Notes: generated by a model from the sequence alone, not told the origin. A DNA stretch of 64,000 nt from Planktophila turicensis (GCA_965234405.1 OZ248346.1), one strand, 5' to 3'; shown: positions 8,652-18,601, counted from the stretch's first letter. Numbers and translations: made by a program.

Positions 8652-10115
8652 TTGTCAAAGCAAGCCCAAGACCAGACTTTAGACCCAACTCGTTGGCGCA
8701 CACTTTTCGTTGTGGCCATTTCTCAGTTGATGATTGTGCTCGATAGCTCAATCATGAATATCGCGATTCCAAGCGCCAAGATTGACCTTGGAATCTCAGA
8801 TGCGAATCAGCAGTGGGTCATTACGGCTTACACCTTGGCATTTGGTTCACTCCTTCTTCTCGGTGGTCGTATCGGCGATTACATGGGCCGTAAGAAGATT
8901 TTTCTCGTTGGTCTTATTGGTTTTGCTGCAGCTTCGGCTCTTGGCGGAATCGCTTCAACTCAAGGTCTTCTTTTCGCATCCCGTGCACTACAGGGTGTCT
9001 TTGCCGCACTCCTTGCACCAGCAGCTCTTGCGATCATCTCAGTGACATTTAGCGTTCCTTCAGAGCGCGCTAAGGCATTCGGCGTTATCGGAGCAATCTC
9101 AGGTGGCGGTGCTGCAATCGGTTTGATTCTCGGCGGAACTCTGACTCAGTACGCATCATGGCGCTGGTGCCTCGGAGTAAATACTCCGATCGCAATCCTT
9201 GCTGCAATCCTTGCAATTAAGTTTGTTCACGAATCAAAGGCATCTGGAGATAACACCTATGACATCCCTGGTGTAATCACTGCAACAGCTGGTCTCTTCT
9301 CACTCACATACGGATTCAATGAAGCGGCAACAAAGGGTTGGTCTTCAACAACAACCATCGGATTCCTTGCAGCCGCTGTAGTTCTGCTCATTGTCTTTGT
9401 AGCAATCGAGAAGAAGGTTGCAAACCCATTGATGCCTCTTCGCGTCATCACAGAGCGCAACCGTGGCGGTTCATACCTTGGCTCACTCGTTGTGGGTGCT
9501 GGCCTCTTCTCTATGTTCCTCTTCCTCGGTCTCTACCTTCAGGTCATCCTTGGATTTAGCCCGTTGAAATCTGGCTTTGCATTCTTGCCATTCACAGCAG
9601 GAATCATCGTCTTCGCTGGAATCGCTTCGCAGTTGCTACCAAAGGTTGGACCTAAGCCGCTGATGGTTCCTGGTCTTATCTTCGCTGGTATCGGTCTCTT
9701 GCTTCTTACTCGCATCACGCCAGAAACTGCCTACTTCACACATGTTGTGCCATCACTCTTGATCATGTCGAGCGGTATGGCACTTGTCTTTATTCCATTG
9801 ACTTCAACTTCACTGCACGGTGTCTCTAATCACGACACTGGTGTGGCAAGTGCGATGCTCAATACATCACAGCAGATCGGTGGATCACTCGGAACCGCAC
9901 TCCTTAATACTGTGGCTGCAACAGCAACCACTACTTACGCAGCAGCGAATACCGAGCTCGGAAAGGCAGTAATGCCATTTGCGATGACTCACGGATTTAC
10001 AGTGGCATTTAAGTTCAGCGCAGCGCTTCTCTTTGCAGGCGCTGTAGTTCTCTTCTTCTTTATCAACATTGGTAAAGAGTCACTCGTTGAAACAGAAGGT
10101 GCTGGCTTGCACTAA
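8652..10115 (+). CDS. MFS efflux transporter, DHA2 (EmrB/QacA-like) family
   Basis: Multi-TM drug/proton antiporter-type protein, 487 aa from TTG at 8652, chosen because AGGAG lies eight bases upstream; an ATG at 8613 in the same frame has no such site. Motifs include the DHA2-type start WRTLFVVAISQLMIVLDSSIMNIAIPSA (start only: SQLMIVLDSSIMNIA), GGRIGDYMGRKK (motif A) and RALQGVFAALLAPAALA. About 14 hydrophobic segments are visible. The substrate is unknown. It is divergent from ilvD and monocistronic, ending at a strong terminator. Confidence 0.88.
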   Translation: MSKQAQDQTLDPTRWRTLFVVAISQLMIVLDSSIMNIAIPSAKIDLGISDANQQWVITAYTLAFGSLLLLGGRIGDYMGRKKIFLVGLIGFAAASALGGIASTQGLLFASRALQGVFAALLAPAALAIISVTFSVPSERAKAFGVIGAISGGGAAIGLILGGTLTQYASWRWCLGVNTPIAILAAILAIKFVHESKASGDNTYDIPGVITATAGLFSLTYGFNEAATKGWSSTTTIGFLAAAVVLLIVFVAIEKKVANPLMPLRVITERNRGGSYLGSLVVGAGLFSMFLFLGLYLQVILGFSPLKSGFAFLPFTAGIIVFAGIASQLLPKVGPKPLMVPGLIFAGIGLLLLTRITPETAYFTHVVPSLLIMSSGMALVFIPLTSTSLHGVSNHDTGVASAMLNTSQQIGGSLGTALLNTVAATATTTYAAANTELGKAVMPFAMTHGFTVAFKFSAALLFAGAVVLFFFINIGKESLVETEGAGLH

Positions 10116-10125
10116 TAATTAATAC

Positions 10126-10162
10126 GAAAAAGCCCGCCGAAGATTACTTCGGCGGGCTTTTT
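10126..10162. terminator. Bidirectional intrinsic terminator between MFS gene and gatB
   Basis: Perfect 11-bp stem GCCCGCCGAAG / CTTCGGCGGGC with a 4-nt loop, flanked by A residues on the left and five T residues on the right. It can therefore end transcription of both convergent genes. Confidence 0.95.
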
Positions 10163-10172
10163 CTTTGAGTAT

Positions 10173-11675
10173 TTATTGACCAAGGAATTTGAGGAGAAGC
10201 TCGCGCACCTTGGCGGCATCTGCTTGACCCTTGGTCTCCTTCATTACTGCACCGATCAACGCGCCAGCTGCGGGAAGGTGTCCCCCGCGAACTTTCTCGG
10301 CTGTATCAGCTTGTTCAGTACAAACCTTTTCAATGGCAGCCATGAGTGCGCCATCGTCGTTAACAACTTTGATTCCGCGCTTTGCGACAACTTCTGATGG
10401 CTTTCCTTCACCAGCAATGACGCCTTCAACCACTTGGCGAGCAAGTTTGTCGGTGAGGTCACCACTTGCAACGAGAGCTACAAGTTCTGCAACATCAGCA
10501 GGTGTGATTGCAAGGTCTGCGATAGCAACGTTCTGATCGTTAGCAATACGTGAAATTTCACCAAGCCACCATGTGCGCGCCTTAGTTGGATCTGCACCAA
10601 GAAGAACAGTTGCTTCAACGATATCGAGAACGTCAGCGTTAATCATCGCTTCCATCTCTTTATCAGGAACGTTCCACTCTTCCTTGATGCGCTTACGGCG
10701 AAGAGATGGGCGCTCTGGAAGCGTTGCGCGAAGCTCTTCGATCCAAGCTGCTGCAGGTGTTACTGGAACCAAATCTGGATCTGGGAAGTAGCGGTAATCC
10801 TCAGCCTGCTCCTTGGAACGACCTGAGCGAGTGAGCCCAGTATCTTCTTGGAAGTGACGAGTCTCTTGCTTAACTTTCTTGCCTTCATTGAGAAGCTCTG
10901 CATGGCGAATCATTTCACCGCGGATTGCGCGCTCAACAGATCGAAGAGAGTTAACGTTCTTTGTTTCAGAACGTGTACCCAATACATCAGAGCCGATCGG
11001 CTTCAAGGACACGTTGGCATCGCAGCGAAGTGAGCCTTGTTCCATCTTTACATCGGAAACCTTGAGGCCGCGCAAAATGTCGCGCAGTTCTGCAACATAT
11101 GCCTTTGCAACTTCTGGGGCGTACTTGCCGGTGCCAGGAACAATTTTGGTAACGATTTCAACCAGAGGAATACCCGCGCGGTTGTAATCGAGCAGTGAGT
11201 AATCGGCGCCGTGAATACGACCAGTTGCTCCACCTACGTGAAGTGACTTTCCGGTGTCTTCTTCCATGTGTACGCGTTCGATTTCAATACGGAACTGCTT
11301 TGGGCCTTCTTCTGTATCGATCTCAACATCGACGTAACCATCAAAGCAGATTGGTTCGTCGTACTGGGAAATCTGGAAGTTCTTTGGCATATCTGGATAG
11401 AAGTAATTCTTACGAGCAAAGCGGCTGTAAGGAGCAATCTTGCAGTTAAGTGCAAGGCCAATGAGGATCGTGGATTCAATCGCCTTTTCGTTAACAACAG
11501 GAAGTGCGCCAGGCAGTGCCAAACAGACAGGGCATGTCTGAGTGTTAGGAGCCCCACCGAATTCAGTAGCGCAAGAACAGAACATCTTGCTGTTGGTATT
11601 GAGTTCGACGTGAACTTCAAGACCCAATACAGGATCCCACTTAGCAATTACCTCGTCATATGTTGGAAGAGCCAT
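10173..11675 (-). CDS. gatB: Asp-tRNA(Asn)/Glu-tRNA(Gln) amidotransferase subunit B
   Basis: tRNA-binding/kinase subunit of GatCAB, which activates mischarged Glu-tRNA(Gln) or Asp-tRNA(Asn) for transamidation. The 500 aa from ATG at 11675 begin MALPTYDEVIAKWDPVLGLEVHVEL. GatB motifs LGLEVHVEL, FCSC...CPVC (zinc) and YRYFPDPDL are present, with the C-terminal helical/YqeY-like domain at the end. The start was moved in from 11726: the ATG overlaps the gatA stop (TGATG) and has GGGAG upstream. Confidence 0.95.
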   Translation of the reverse strand: MALPTYDEVIAKWDPVLGLEVHVELNTNSKMFCSCATEFGGAPNTQTCPVCLALPGALPVVNEKAIESTILIGLALNCKIAPYSRFARKNYFYPDMPKNFQISQYDEPICFDGYVDVEIDTEEGPKQFRIEIERVHMEEDTGKSLHVGGATGRIHGADYSLLDYNRAGIPLVEIVTKIVPGTGKYAPEVAKAYVAELRDILRGLKVSDVKMEQGSLRCDANVSLKPIGSDVLGTRSETKNVNSLRSVERAIRGEMIRHAELLNEGKKVKQETRHFQEDTGLTRSGRSKEQAEDYRYFPDPDLVPVTPAAAWIEELRATLPERPSLRRKRIKEEWNVPDKEMEAMINADVLDIVEATVLLGADPTKARTWWLGEISRIANDQNVAIADLAITPADVAELVALVASGDLTDKLARQVVEGVIAGEGKPSEVVAKRGIKVVNDDGALMAAIEKVCTEQADTAEKVRGGHLPAAGALIGAVMKETKGQADAAKVRELLLKFLGQ

Positions 11676-13171
11676 CACTTCGCTCCCTTCAACTCTGGTG
11701 CCTTGGAAAGAATTGGTGCGCCCCACTTTGAAAGAAGCGCTGCTTCAAGTGCTGCGCCTGCTTGGTACAAACGCTGATCTTGCATGGCTGGAGCCATAAT
11801 CTGGAAACCAACTGGCAAGTTATCTTCATCGGCAAGACCTGCAGGAAGTGACATTCCGCAGATACCGGCAAGGTTTACAGGAATTGTTGCAACATCGCCT
11901 AAGTACATAGCCATTGGGTCATCGACCTTTTCGCCGATCCTGTATGCGGTAGTTGGCGCAGTTGGTGAGACCAGAACATCTGCCTGAGCAAAAGCCTTTG
12001 CGTAATCTTGAATAATCAAGGTACGAATCTTCTGCGCGCTTCCGTAGTAAGCATCGTAATAACCTGAAGAGAGAGCGTATGTACCAAGGATGATGCGGCG
12101 CTTTACTTCGCGGCCGAAACCAGCATCGCGAGTAGCGCTCATAACTGCTTCAGCAGAAGCGCCATCGACATCGCCAGTGCGAAGGCCGTAACGCATTGCA
12201 TCAAAGCGTGCAAGGTTGGAAGAACATTCTGATGGTGCGATTAAGTAATAAGCAGCAAGTGCGTATTCAAAGCTTGGGCAATCTACTTCAACGATTTCTG
12301 CGCCAAGGGATGCAAGAACCTGCAGTGATTCATCAAAGCGTGTTTGCACGCCCTTTTGATATCCCTCGCCTTGCAACTGCTTGATAACGCCAATCTTCAT
12401 TCCCTTTACATCACCGCTCTTTGCCGCGTTTACAACTGCAGGAACAGGTGCGTTGATGCTTGTTGCATCCTTTGCATCATGTCCAGCCATAACTTCGTGA
12501 AGAAGTGCTGTATCCAAAACTGTGCGACCGAAAGGACCTGCTTGATCAAGGCTTGATGAGTATGCAATCAGACCAAAACGTGAAACAGCACCGTATGTTG
12601 GACGAACTCCAACGATTCCTGTCAGCGCTGCCGGTTGACGGATAGATCCACCAGTATCTGAACCAATCGCCAGAGGTGCTTCAAATGAAGAAACGGCTGC
12701 AGCTGATCCGCCTGATGATCCACCTGGTGTGCGGCTTAGATCCCAAGGGTTAAATGTTGGCCCGTATCCTGAATTTTCGGTCGATGAACCCATTGCAAAT
12801 TCATCCATATTTGTCTTACCCATGATGACAACGCCAGCATCTTTAAGTTTGCTGACAACTGTTGAGTCATACGGTGGACGCCATCCCTGCAGAATCTTCG
12901 AACCTGCAGTTGTTGGAACGCCCTTCTGTGCAAGAACATCTTTAAGTGCAAGTGGAACACCTGCGATTGGAGAAAGTTTTTCACCCTTGGCGCGACGTGC
13001 ATCAACATCTTTTGCTTGAGCAAGCGCACCTTCAGAGTCGACATGCAAGAAAGCTTTTACTTGGCCATCAACTGCAGCAATGCGGTCAAGGTGTGCTTGG
13101 GTGAGTTCAACAGAAGTTGTCTCGCCCTTTGCAAGGGCGCCAGCCATTTGAGCAGCGGTCTGATTAATCAT
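11675..13171 (-). CDS. gatA: Asp-tRNA(Asn)/Glu-tRNA(Gln) amidotransferase subunit A
   Basis: Glutaminase/amidase-signature subunit that releases ammonia for GatB. The 498-aa length is normal. The Ser-cisSer-Lys triad region is visible: lysine in ALKDVLAQKG, TPGGSSGGSAAAV and GSDTGGSIRQPA. It overlaps gatC by 4 bp (ATGA) and gatB by one base, so the C-A-B operon is translationally coupled. Confidence 0.96.
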   Translation of the reverse strand: MINQTAAQMAGALAKGETTSVELTQAHLDRIAAVDGQVKAFLHVDSEGALAQAKDVDARRAKGEKLSPIAGVPLALKDVLAQKGVPTTAGSKILQGWRPPYDSTVVSKLKDAGVVIMGKTNMDEFAMGSSTENSGYGPTFNPWDLSRTPGGSSGGSAAAVSSFEAPLAIGSDTGGSIRQPAALTGIVGVRPTYGAVSRFGLIAYSSSLDQAGPFGRTVLDTALLHEVMAGHDAKDATSINAPVPAVVNAAKSGDVKGMKIGVIKQLQGEGYQKGVQTRFDESLQVLASLGAEIVEVDCPSFEYALAAYYLIAPSECSSNLARFDAMRYGLRTGDVDGASAEAVMSATRDAGFGREVKRRIILGTYALSSGYYDAYYGSAQKIRTLIIQDYAKAFAQADVLVSPTAPTTAYRIGEKVDDPMAMYLGDVATIPVNLAGICGMSLPAGLADEDNLPVGFQIMAPAMQDQRLYQAGAALEAALLSKWGAPILSKAPELKGAK

Positions 13172-13467
13172 TCAGCTTCACCCAAAATCTGCGGAACACG
13201 GAAACGAGATTCTTCTTGCGCAGGTGCGCCAGAGAGCGCATCTTCAGGAGACAGGCTTGGAAGAACAACATCGGGGCGTGCAATATTTTCAAGAGGTTGT
13301 GGGTGCGAAGTTGCCTTCACGCCAGATAGATCCATCTCTTGCACCCGAGCTACAGCGTCGAGAATCATTCCAAATTGTGAAGAGAGTTCGACTAGTTCTG
13401 ACTCGGTCATCTCAATGCGGGCTAGGCCTGCAAGCTTTGCGACATCATCGCGGGAGAGGCTGCTCAT
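13168..13467 (-). CDS. gatC: Asp-tRNA(Asn)/Glu-tRNA(Gln) amidotransferase subunit C
   Basis: Small linker subunit (99 aa) that wraps GatA and GatB. Typical features are VAKLARIEM-like DVAKLAGLARIEMTESEL and the C-terminal LRPD-like segment IARPDVVLPSLSPEDALSGAP. Directly upstream, TAGACT (13474-13479) lies six bases before the ATG with no Shine-Dalgarno, a predicted leaderless start for the gatCAB operon. Confidence 0.93.
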   Translation of the reverse strand: MSSLSRDDVAKLAGLARIEMTESELVELSSQFGMILDAVARVQEMDLSGVKATSHPQPLENIARPDVVLPSLSPEDALSGAPAQEESRFRVPQILGEAE

Positions 13468-13492
13468 GGTCGCAGTCTATAAAAAGAGCTCT

Positions 13493-14761
13493 TTAAGAGC
13501 GAATCTGCCCGTCGCCCGTAACAATCCATGTGGTTGTTGTCATTGCCTCAAGGCCCATTGGTCCTCGTGCATGCAACTTCTGATTAGAGATTCCGATCTC
13601 AGCGCCAAAGCCCATCTGCTCTCCATCGGTGAAACGAGTAGATGTATTGACCATTACAGCGGCGCAATCTGAGAGCGCGATGAAACGTGCAGCGTTGTCC
13701 TTATTTTCGGTAACAATCGCTTCGGTGTGGTTGGTGCCGTATTGAGCGATGTGATCTGCAGCAGCATCAACGGAATCGACTACAGCCACATTCATCTCAA
13801 GAACGCCGTATTCGGTAGACCAGTTCTCTTCTGTTGCGATTGTTGATGCAATCTTGAATGTATCGGCGACTTTCTGCGCTGTGGCATCTGAGTGCAAAAT
13901 AACGCCAGCATCGCTGAGTGCCTTGAGTGCCATAGGTAAGAATGTTGGGGCAATCGATTTGTGGACCAATAAAGTCTCGGCTGCATTACAGACGCTTGGT
14001 CGATGAGTCTTTGAGTTAATCACAATTGGTAAAGCTTTTTCGATATCTGCAAACTCATCGATATATACATGACATACGCCAGCGCCAGTTTCGATTGTTG
14101 GCACAGTTGCTTCATCTACGACCATGCGAATAAGAGCCGCACTCCCACGAGGAATAACGAGATCGACCTTTCCACGGGCCGTAAGTAAAGCCTTAGTGGT
14201 CGCGCGATCTTCGGATGGAATTAGCTGAAGCACATCAGGTGAAATCTTGGTCTGTGAAAGCGCATCACGCATGACGTTTACGAGAATCTCATTGCTATTA
14301 CGTGCCGTTGATGAACCGCGCAACAGGGCTGCATTTCCAGACATCAAGAGAATGACAGCAGCATCTACAGTCACATTTGGACGAGCTTCATAGACCATTC
14401 CAATAACTCCGAATGGGACTGAGATTTGTTCAAGCTCGAGGCCATTAGGAAGAGTTGATTTACGAAGTATTTGACCAAGTGGATCAGGAAGAGCTGCAAC
14501 TTGGCGCGCTCCCCCAGCCATTCCTTTAATTCGATCTGCGGTAAGAAGCAAGCGATCTTGCATCTGTGGGTGCATACCTTCTGCGCGAGCGTTATTCATA
14601 TCAATTTCATTGGCAGCAAGAATTTCAGCGCTGCGAGATTCAATTGCCTGCGCAATAGCCTCGAGTGCTGCCTTGCGTTCAGCACCCGTTGCAGTAGAAA
14701 GTGAGCGCGAAGCTTTGCGAGCCTTGAGCGCTAACTCTCCGACAATCTGCACTGCGTCCAT
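13493..14761 (-). CDS. proA: Gamma-glutamyl phosphate reductase
   Basis: NADPH-dependent reduction of glutamyl-5-phosphate to the semialdehyde in proline synthesis. The 422 aa have the aldehyde-dehydrogenase-like fold; VPFGVIGMVYEARPNVT and the catalytic-cysteine region SVCNAAETLLVH are visible. TAGGCT (14769-14774) seven bases before the ATG suggests a leaderless transcript. It is separated from proB by a convergent hydrolase gene, unlike the usual contiguous proBA arrangement. A small hairpin with a T-rich tail (around 13484-13500) overlaps its stop and may terminate it before gatC. Confidence 0.95.
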   Translation of the reverse strand: MDAVQIVGELALKARKASRSLSTATGAERKAALEAIAQAIESRSAEILAANEIDMNNARAEGMHPQMQDRLLLTADRIKGMAGGARQVAALPDPLGQILRKSTLPNGLELEQISVPFGVIGMVYEARPNVTVDAAVILLMSGNAALLRGSSTARNSNEILVNVMRDALSQTKISPDVLQLIPSEDRATTKALLTARGKVDLVIPRGSAALIRMVVDEATVPTIETGAGVCHVYIDEFADIEKALPIVINSKTHRPSVCNAAETLLVHKSIAPTFLPMALKALSDAGVILHSDATAQKVADTFKIASTIATEENWSTEYGVLEMNVAVVDSVDAAADHIAQYGTNHTEAIVTENKDNAARFIALSDCAAVMVNTSTRFTDGEQMGFGAEIGISNQKLHARGPMGLEAMTTTTWIVTGDGQIRS

Positions 14762-14794
14762 GGGAATAAGCCTATCGGGAGTTACGATTTTACT

Positions 14795-15937
14795 GTGCTG
14801 AAATTAATCCGCAGGGTAGTCATCGTTGTACTCGTTATCTATCTCGCCCTCTTTGGTCTGACCAAGGCGATTCGTTATCCAGAGCCCATAGCAACAATCA
14901 AGCTCGGCCTTGCTCCAGCATCCAAGACTCCCGATCTCATGCCTTTTCATTGGATTGTCGCTGCTCCATCGACCTTTGCGCCATGGAAGAACGGAAAACC
15001 TGAAGTGGTTGGCGATGTCACCTATGATGGCAAGAAGATTTCATTCGATGAATTTCTTAAAGAAACAAAGACAAATGCTTTCATCATCGTTCGCGATGGA
15101 AAAATAACATTCGAGGGTTATTACAACGGTAAAACAAATAAGACCATCCTCCCTTCTTACTCAGTAGCCAAGACAATGACTTCGCTACTTATTGGCCAAT
15201 TAATTGATGAAGGCAAATTGCGCGAGAGCGATACATTTGTAAGCCTGTTACCTGAATTCAAAGCTAACTCATCTTTCGACAAGGTGACGATTAAGGATTT
15301 GCTTGATATGAATTCCGGTATCGGTGTCTCAGATAACTACCCTTCTGGCCCTGCTGGTTGGGGTGTGGCCATTGCACAGATGTATGCATCCACCGATTCA
15401 AACTGGTGGTTAATGAACAATCGCAAGATGCGAGAAGAACCAGGCACATTTGCTGAATATCGAAGCGTCAATACTTTGATGCTGGGTCTCGTCATACAAC
15501 GACTTACCGGAAACGATCTTGCAATGGAGATGACGAACCGGATCTGGCAACCTATGGGTGCGGATTTTGATGCAACGTGGAACGTAGATAAATTGAATGG
15601 TCATGAAAAAGCATTCTGTTGCTTCAATGCGATTGCTCGTGATTACGCGCGCGTTGGTCAGGCACTTATGACCGGAAATCCAAAGATTGCGAGTTCGGCC
15701 TGGTTAAAGCGACTTTCCACACCTGTTGTGACATTGGATTACGGCTGGGGCTATAGCGCACAGATGTGGCATCCGTATCCTGGAATTAATTTGATGCTCG
15801 GATTGCATGGCCAGTACGTGTATCAAGATCCAGCCAATAAGACGGTAATCGTGAAACTTAGCGATCTACCAACAAGTGCCGATGGAATAAGCCCAAAGAT
15901 TACGGATGTTTTGAAGGCAATTTCAGAGAAGAACTAA
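14795..15937 (+). CDS. Beta-lactamase-fold serine hydrolase, membrane-anchored
   Basis: Class C beta-lactamase/penicillin-binding-like hydrolase of 380 aa. An N-terminal hydrophobic segment (about 5-22) suggests an uncleaved anchor with the enzyme outside the cell. Catalytic motifs: SVAK (S123, K126), YRS (Y222-S224) and a late HG (H338-G339) in place of KTG. The natural substrate is unknown; esterase, peptidase or cell-wall roles are equally possible. Start GTG at 14795 has TACGAT six bases upstream (14783-14788), a predicted leaderless start. It is convergent with proB and overlaps it by 15 bp at the 3' end. Confidence 0.82.
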   Translation: MLKLIRRVVIVVLVIYLALFGLTKAIRYPEPIATIKLGLAPASKTPDLMPFHWIVAAPSTFAPWKNGKPEVVGDVTYDGKKISFDEFLKETKTNAFIIVRDGKITFEGYYNGKTNKTILPSYSVAKTMTSLLIGQLIDEGKLRESDTFVSLLPEFKANSSFDKVTIKDLLDMNSGIGVSDNYPSGPAGWGVAIAQMYASTDSNWWLMNNRKMREEPGTFAEYRSVNTLMLGLVIQRLTGNDLAMEMTNRIWQPMGADFDATWNVDKLNGHEKAFCCFNAIARDYARVGQALMTGNPKIASSAWLKRLSTPVVTLDYGWGYSAQMWHPYPGINLMLGLHGQYVYQDPANKTVIVKLSDLPTSADGISPKITDVLKAISEKN

Positions 15938-17038
15938 ATCATCTCTATGTACAAGTTCGCGCTCGTATTCAGCGCCAAGTGATGCAGCAAGTTCCTTGGT
16001 AGAACGTCCGAGCATCTGCGGGATTTCTTCAGAGTCGAATGCAACGAGTCCACGTGCAATAACTTTGCCGGCCTTTGAGGCGAGTTCGACCGTGTCGCCT
16101 GAAATGAAATCGCCCTCAACCGCTGTGACTCCTGCAGGAAGTAGTGAGACACCACGTTCAAGAATTGCTGTGACTGCGCCATCATCGAGAATCAAACGCC
16201 CACGCGGAGTTGATGCGTGAGCAAGCCAGAGAAGTCGTGAATTCGCTTTTGAAGTGTGCGCTTCAAAGAAAGTTCCGAAGTCGGCACCTGCGATTGCCTC
16301 TGCAGATTCTTTCAGAGAAGTAAGAAGCATTGGAATACCAGCACTTGTTGCGATGCGAGCAGCTTCGACTTTAGTAACCATTCCCCCGCTGCCGACGCCT
16401 GCTGAACCTGCACCACCGAGAGTGATTGAATCGATATCTGACATATTTGCCACATAGCGAATTGGTTGCGCACCCGCTTGGCTTGGTGGTGCGTTATAGA
16501 GCGCATCGATATCTGAAACCAGAACTAACAGATCCGCATGAATGAGGAGTGCGACAAGTGCTGCAAGGCGATCGTTATCGCCAAAGCGGATCTCTTGCGT
16601 TCCAACAGTGTCATTCTCATTAATGACTGGAACTACGCCGAGTGAGAGAAGTTTTGTCAGAGTCTGCTGAGCATTTGCGTAATGTGAACGACGCACGACA
16701 TCTTCAGTTGTGAGCAAGACTTGAGAAGAAATAACTCCATGGGCTTTGAACTTCTCGCTGTATTGCGCAATGAGTAAACCTTGGCCGACAGATGCTGCAG
16801 CTTGTTGCGTAGCTAAATCCTTTGGACGAACTTTGAGTCCGAGTGGTGAAAGACCGGCAGCGATGGCGCCCGATGAGACGACTACTACTTCAGCTCCGCG
16901 CTTTTTGAGTGAAAAAGCGAGATCAACAATCTTTTGAACTGCATGTGGATCGAGTTCAGAACCAGCTGAACCTGTGAGCGATGAGGAGCCAATCTTGATA
17001 ACAACGCGCTTAGCGTTAGTTATGGCCTCGCGGTTCAC
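15923..17038 (-). CDS. proB: Glutamate 5-kinase with PUA domain
   Basis: ATP-dependent phosphorylation of glutamate, first and usually feedback-inhibited step of proline synthesis. The 371 aa comprise an amino-acid-kinase domain (VVIKIGSSSLTG at the N-terminus; NENDTV) and a C-terminal PUA domain (GRLILDDGAVTAILERGVSLLPAGV...). The GTG start overlaps the obgE stop by 4 bp (GTGA), so it is coupled to obgE. The 3' end overlaps the convergent hydrolase gene. Confidence 0.95.
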   Translation of the reverse strand: MNREAITNAKRVVIKIGSSSLTGSAGSELDPHAVQKIVDLAFSLKKRGAEVVVVSSGAIAAGLSPLGLKVRPKDLATQQAAASVGQGLLIAQYSEKFKAHGVISSQVLLTTEDVVRRSHYANAQQTLTKLLSLGVVPVINENDTVGTQEIRFGDNDRLAALVALLIHADLLVLVSDIDALYNAPPSQAGAQPIRYVANMSDIDSITLGGAGSAGVGSGGMVTKVEAARIATSAGIPMLLTSLKESAEAIAGADFGTFFEAHTSKANSRLLWLAHASTPRGRLILDDGAVTAILERGVSLLPAGVTAVEGDFISGDTVELASKAGKVIARGLVAFDSEEIPQMLGRSTKELAASLGAEYERELVHRDDLVLL

Positions 17039-18549
17039 TTGTCATTGCTTTCTGTTTCGCTCTCTTCAATCTCATCGAGAGTCAATTTAATCTCAGGGTT
17101 ATGTGGTTCGGCAACGTTGTATTCCCATTGGCGAGCAACTTCTTCATCTGAAAGACGATCGCGTTCAGTTTCAACGGTATTCCAGGCGCCTTCAAGACGT
17201 GAATCTTCTCCGCGACGGTGCAGGAAGCCGGCAAGTTGTTCGGCGCCTGCTTCGATTGTTGGTTCCCACTCGAAGACAACTTCATTATCGCCAGAGCCAA
17301 TTCGAACTTCAGAGCCAGCAACTGCGCCCTTCTTAAACAATTCCTTTTCAACACCGAGCTGTGCGAGGCGATCTGCAAGGTAACCAATTGCTTCAGCATT
17401 CTTAAAGTTCGTCTGACGAACCCAGCGAACAACCTTCTGTCCACGAACGCTAAATGATCCATCCCCATTCTTCTGAACAGTAAATCCTGAATCATCAACT
17501 GCAACTGGGCGCAAGATAATGCGAGCGCGCTCTTCCTTTGCAGCTTCTGCGCGTTCGCGCTGAACAAGGCGGGCCATTGAGTAGAGAAGTTCTTGCAGGC
17601 CTTCACGGCTTGCAGCCGAAACCTTATAGACCTCGTAACCCTTTTCCTTAAGTTGTTCTTCAACCATATCGGCCATTGCTGAACCGTCAGGTAAATCAAT
17701 TTTGTTGAGTGCAACGATACGAACGCGATCTTCGAGTCCACCGTAGAGTGCAAGCTCGTTTTCAATTGCTTCGAGGTCATCGATTGGGTTGCGATCTGTT
17801 TCAAGAGTTCCGCAGTCAAGAACATGAACGAGCGCAACACAACGTTCGACGTGGCGAAGGAATTGAAGTCCGAGCCCCTTGCCTTGTGATGCTCCTGGAA
17901 TAAGTCCTGGAACATCGGCCACAGTAAAGCGAGTATCTCCTGCTTGAACTACGCCGAGGTTTGGAACCAGTGTTGTAAATGGATAGTCAGCAATCTTTGG
18001 ACGTGCTGCAGAAATTGCTGCAATGAGCGAAGACTTTCCGGCGCTTGGGAATCCAACGAGAGCAATATCAGCTACAGATTTAAGTTGAAGAGTAAGTCTG
18101 CGTTCTTCGCCTGGTTCACCAAGGAGAGCAAATCCTGGTGCGCGACGCTTTGATGATGAGAGTGCAAGGTTGCCGAGGCCGCCATGTCCACCACGAGCTG
18201 CAAGAAAAGTTGTACCGATACCAATGAGATCTGCGATTTGTTCGCCATCTTCATCGTAGATAACTGTTCCATTAGGAACAGGAAGGATGAGATCTTCACC
18301 AGAAACGCCATCTTTACGATCGCCATAACCCTGGTGACCAGAAGTTGCCTTGCGATGTGGTGAGTGGTGGAAATCAAGAAGAGTTGTAACAGATGAATCA
18401 ACGACGAGAATGACATCGCCACCGCGACCACCATTGCCACCATCTGGTCCACCAAGTGGCTTAAATTTTTCGCGCTTTACAGAGACGCAACCATCTCCAC
18501 CTTTTCCGGCAGTGGCAAAGAGAGTGACGCTATCGATAAACGATGTCAT
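17035..18549 (-). CDS. obgE: Obg family GTPase (CgtA), with C-terminal OCT domain
   Basis: Ribosome-associated GTPase involved in 50S assembly and the stringent response. The 504 aa comprise a glycine-rich Obg fold (GKGGDGCVSVKREK...GGRGGDV), G domain with G1 GFPSAGKSSL, G3 DVPGLIPGA and G4 NKID, and the C-terminal OCT domain. A GGGGAG ribosome site precedes ATG 18549. It is downstream of rplU-rpmA but separated by an intrinsic terminator. Confidence 0.96.
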   Translation of the reverse strand: MTSFIDSVTLFATAGKGGDGCVSVKREKFKPLGGPDGGNGGRGGDVILVVDSSVTTLLDFHHSPHRKATSGHQGYGDRKDGVSGEDLILPVPNGTVIYDEDGEQIADLIGIGTTFLAARGGHGGLGNLALSSSKRRAPGFALLGEPGEERRLTLQLKSVADIALVGFPSAGKSSLIAAISAARPKIADYPFTTLVPNLGVVQAGDTRFTVADVPGLIPGASQGKGLGLQFLRHVERCVALVHVLDCGTLETDRNPIDDLEAIENELALYGGLEDRVRIVALNKIDLPDGSAMADMVEEQLKEKGYEVYKVSAASREGLQELLYSMARLVQRERAEAAKEERARIILRPVAVDDSGFTVQKNGDGSFSVRGQKVVRWVRQTNFKNAEAIGYLADRLAQLGVEKELFKKGAVAGSEVRIGSGDNEVVFEWEPTIEAGAEQLAGFLHRRGEDSRLEGAWNTVETERDRLSDEEVARQWEYNVAEPHNPEIKLTLDEIEESETESNDK

Positions 18550-18601
18550 TGTTTTTCACTCCCCTTCTTCGTTGCTACTTCTGTTAGTTGCTTGCTGAAA
18601 T

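Noticed and set aside
10126..10162. Possible REP-like palindrome
   Set aside because: Position between convergent stops and flanking A/T runs mark it as a standard bidirectional terminator.
14783..15937. Beta-lactamase-fold gene as an antibiotic resistance determinant
   Set aside because: Motifs only show the broad serine hydrolase fold; the third motif is HG rather than KTG and nothing in the context indicates resistance.
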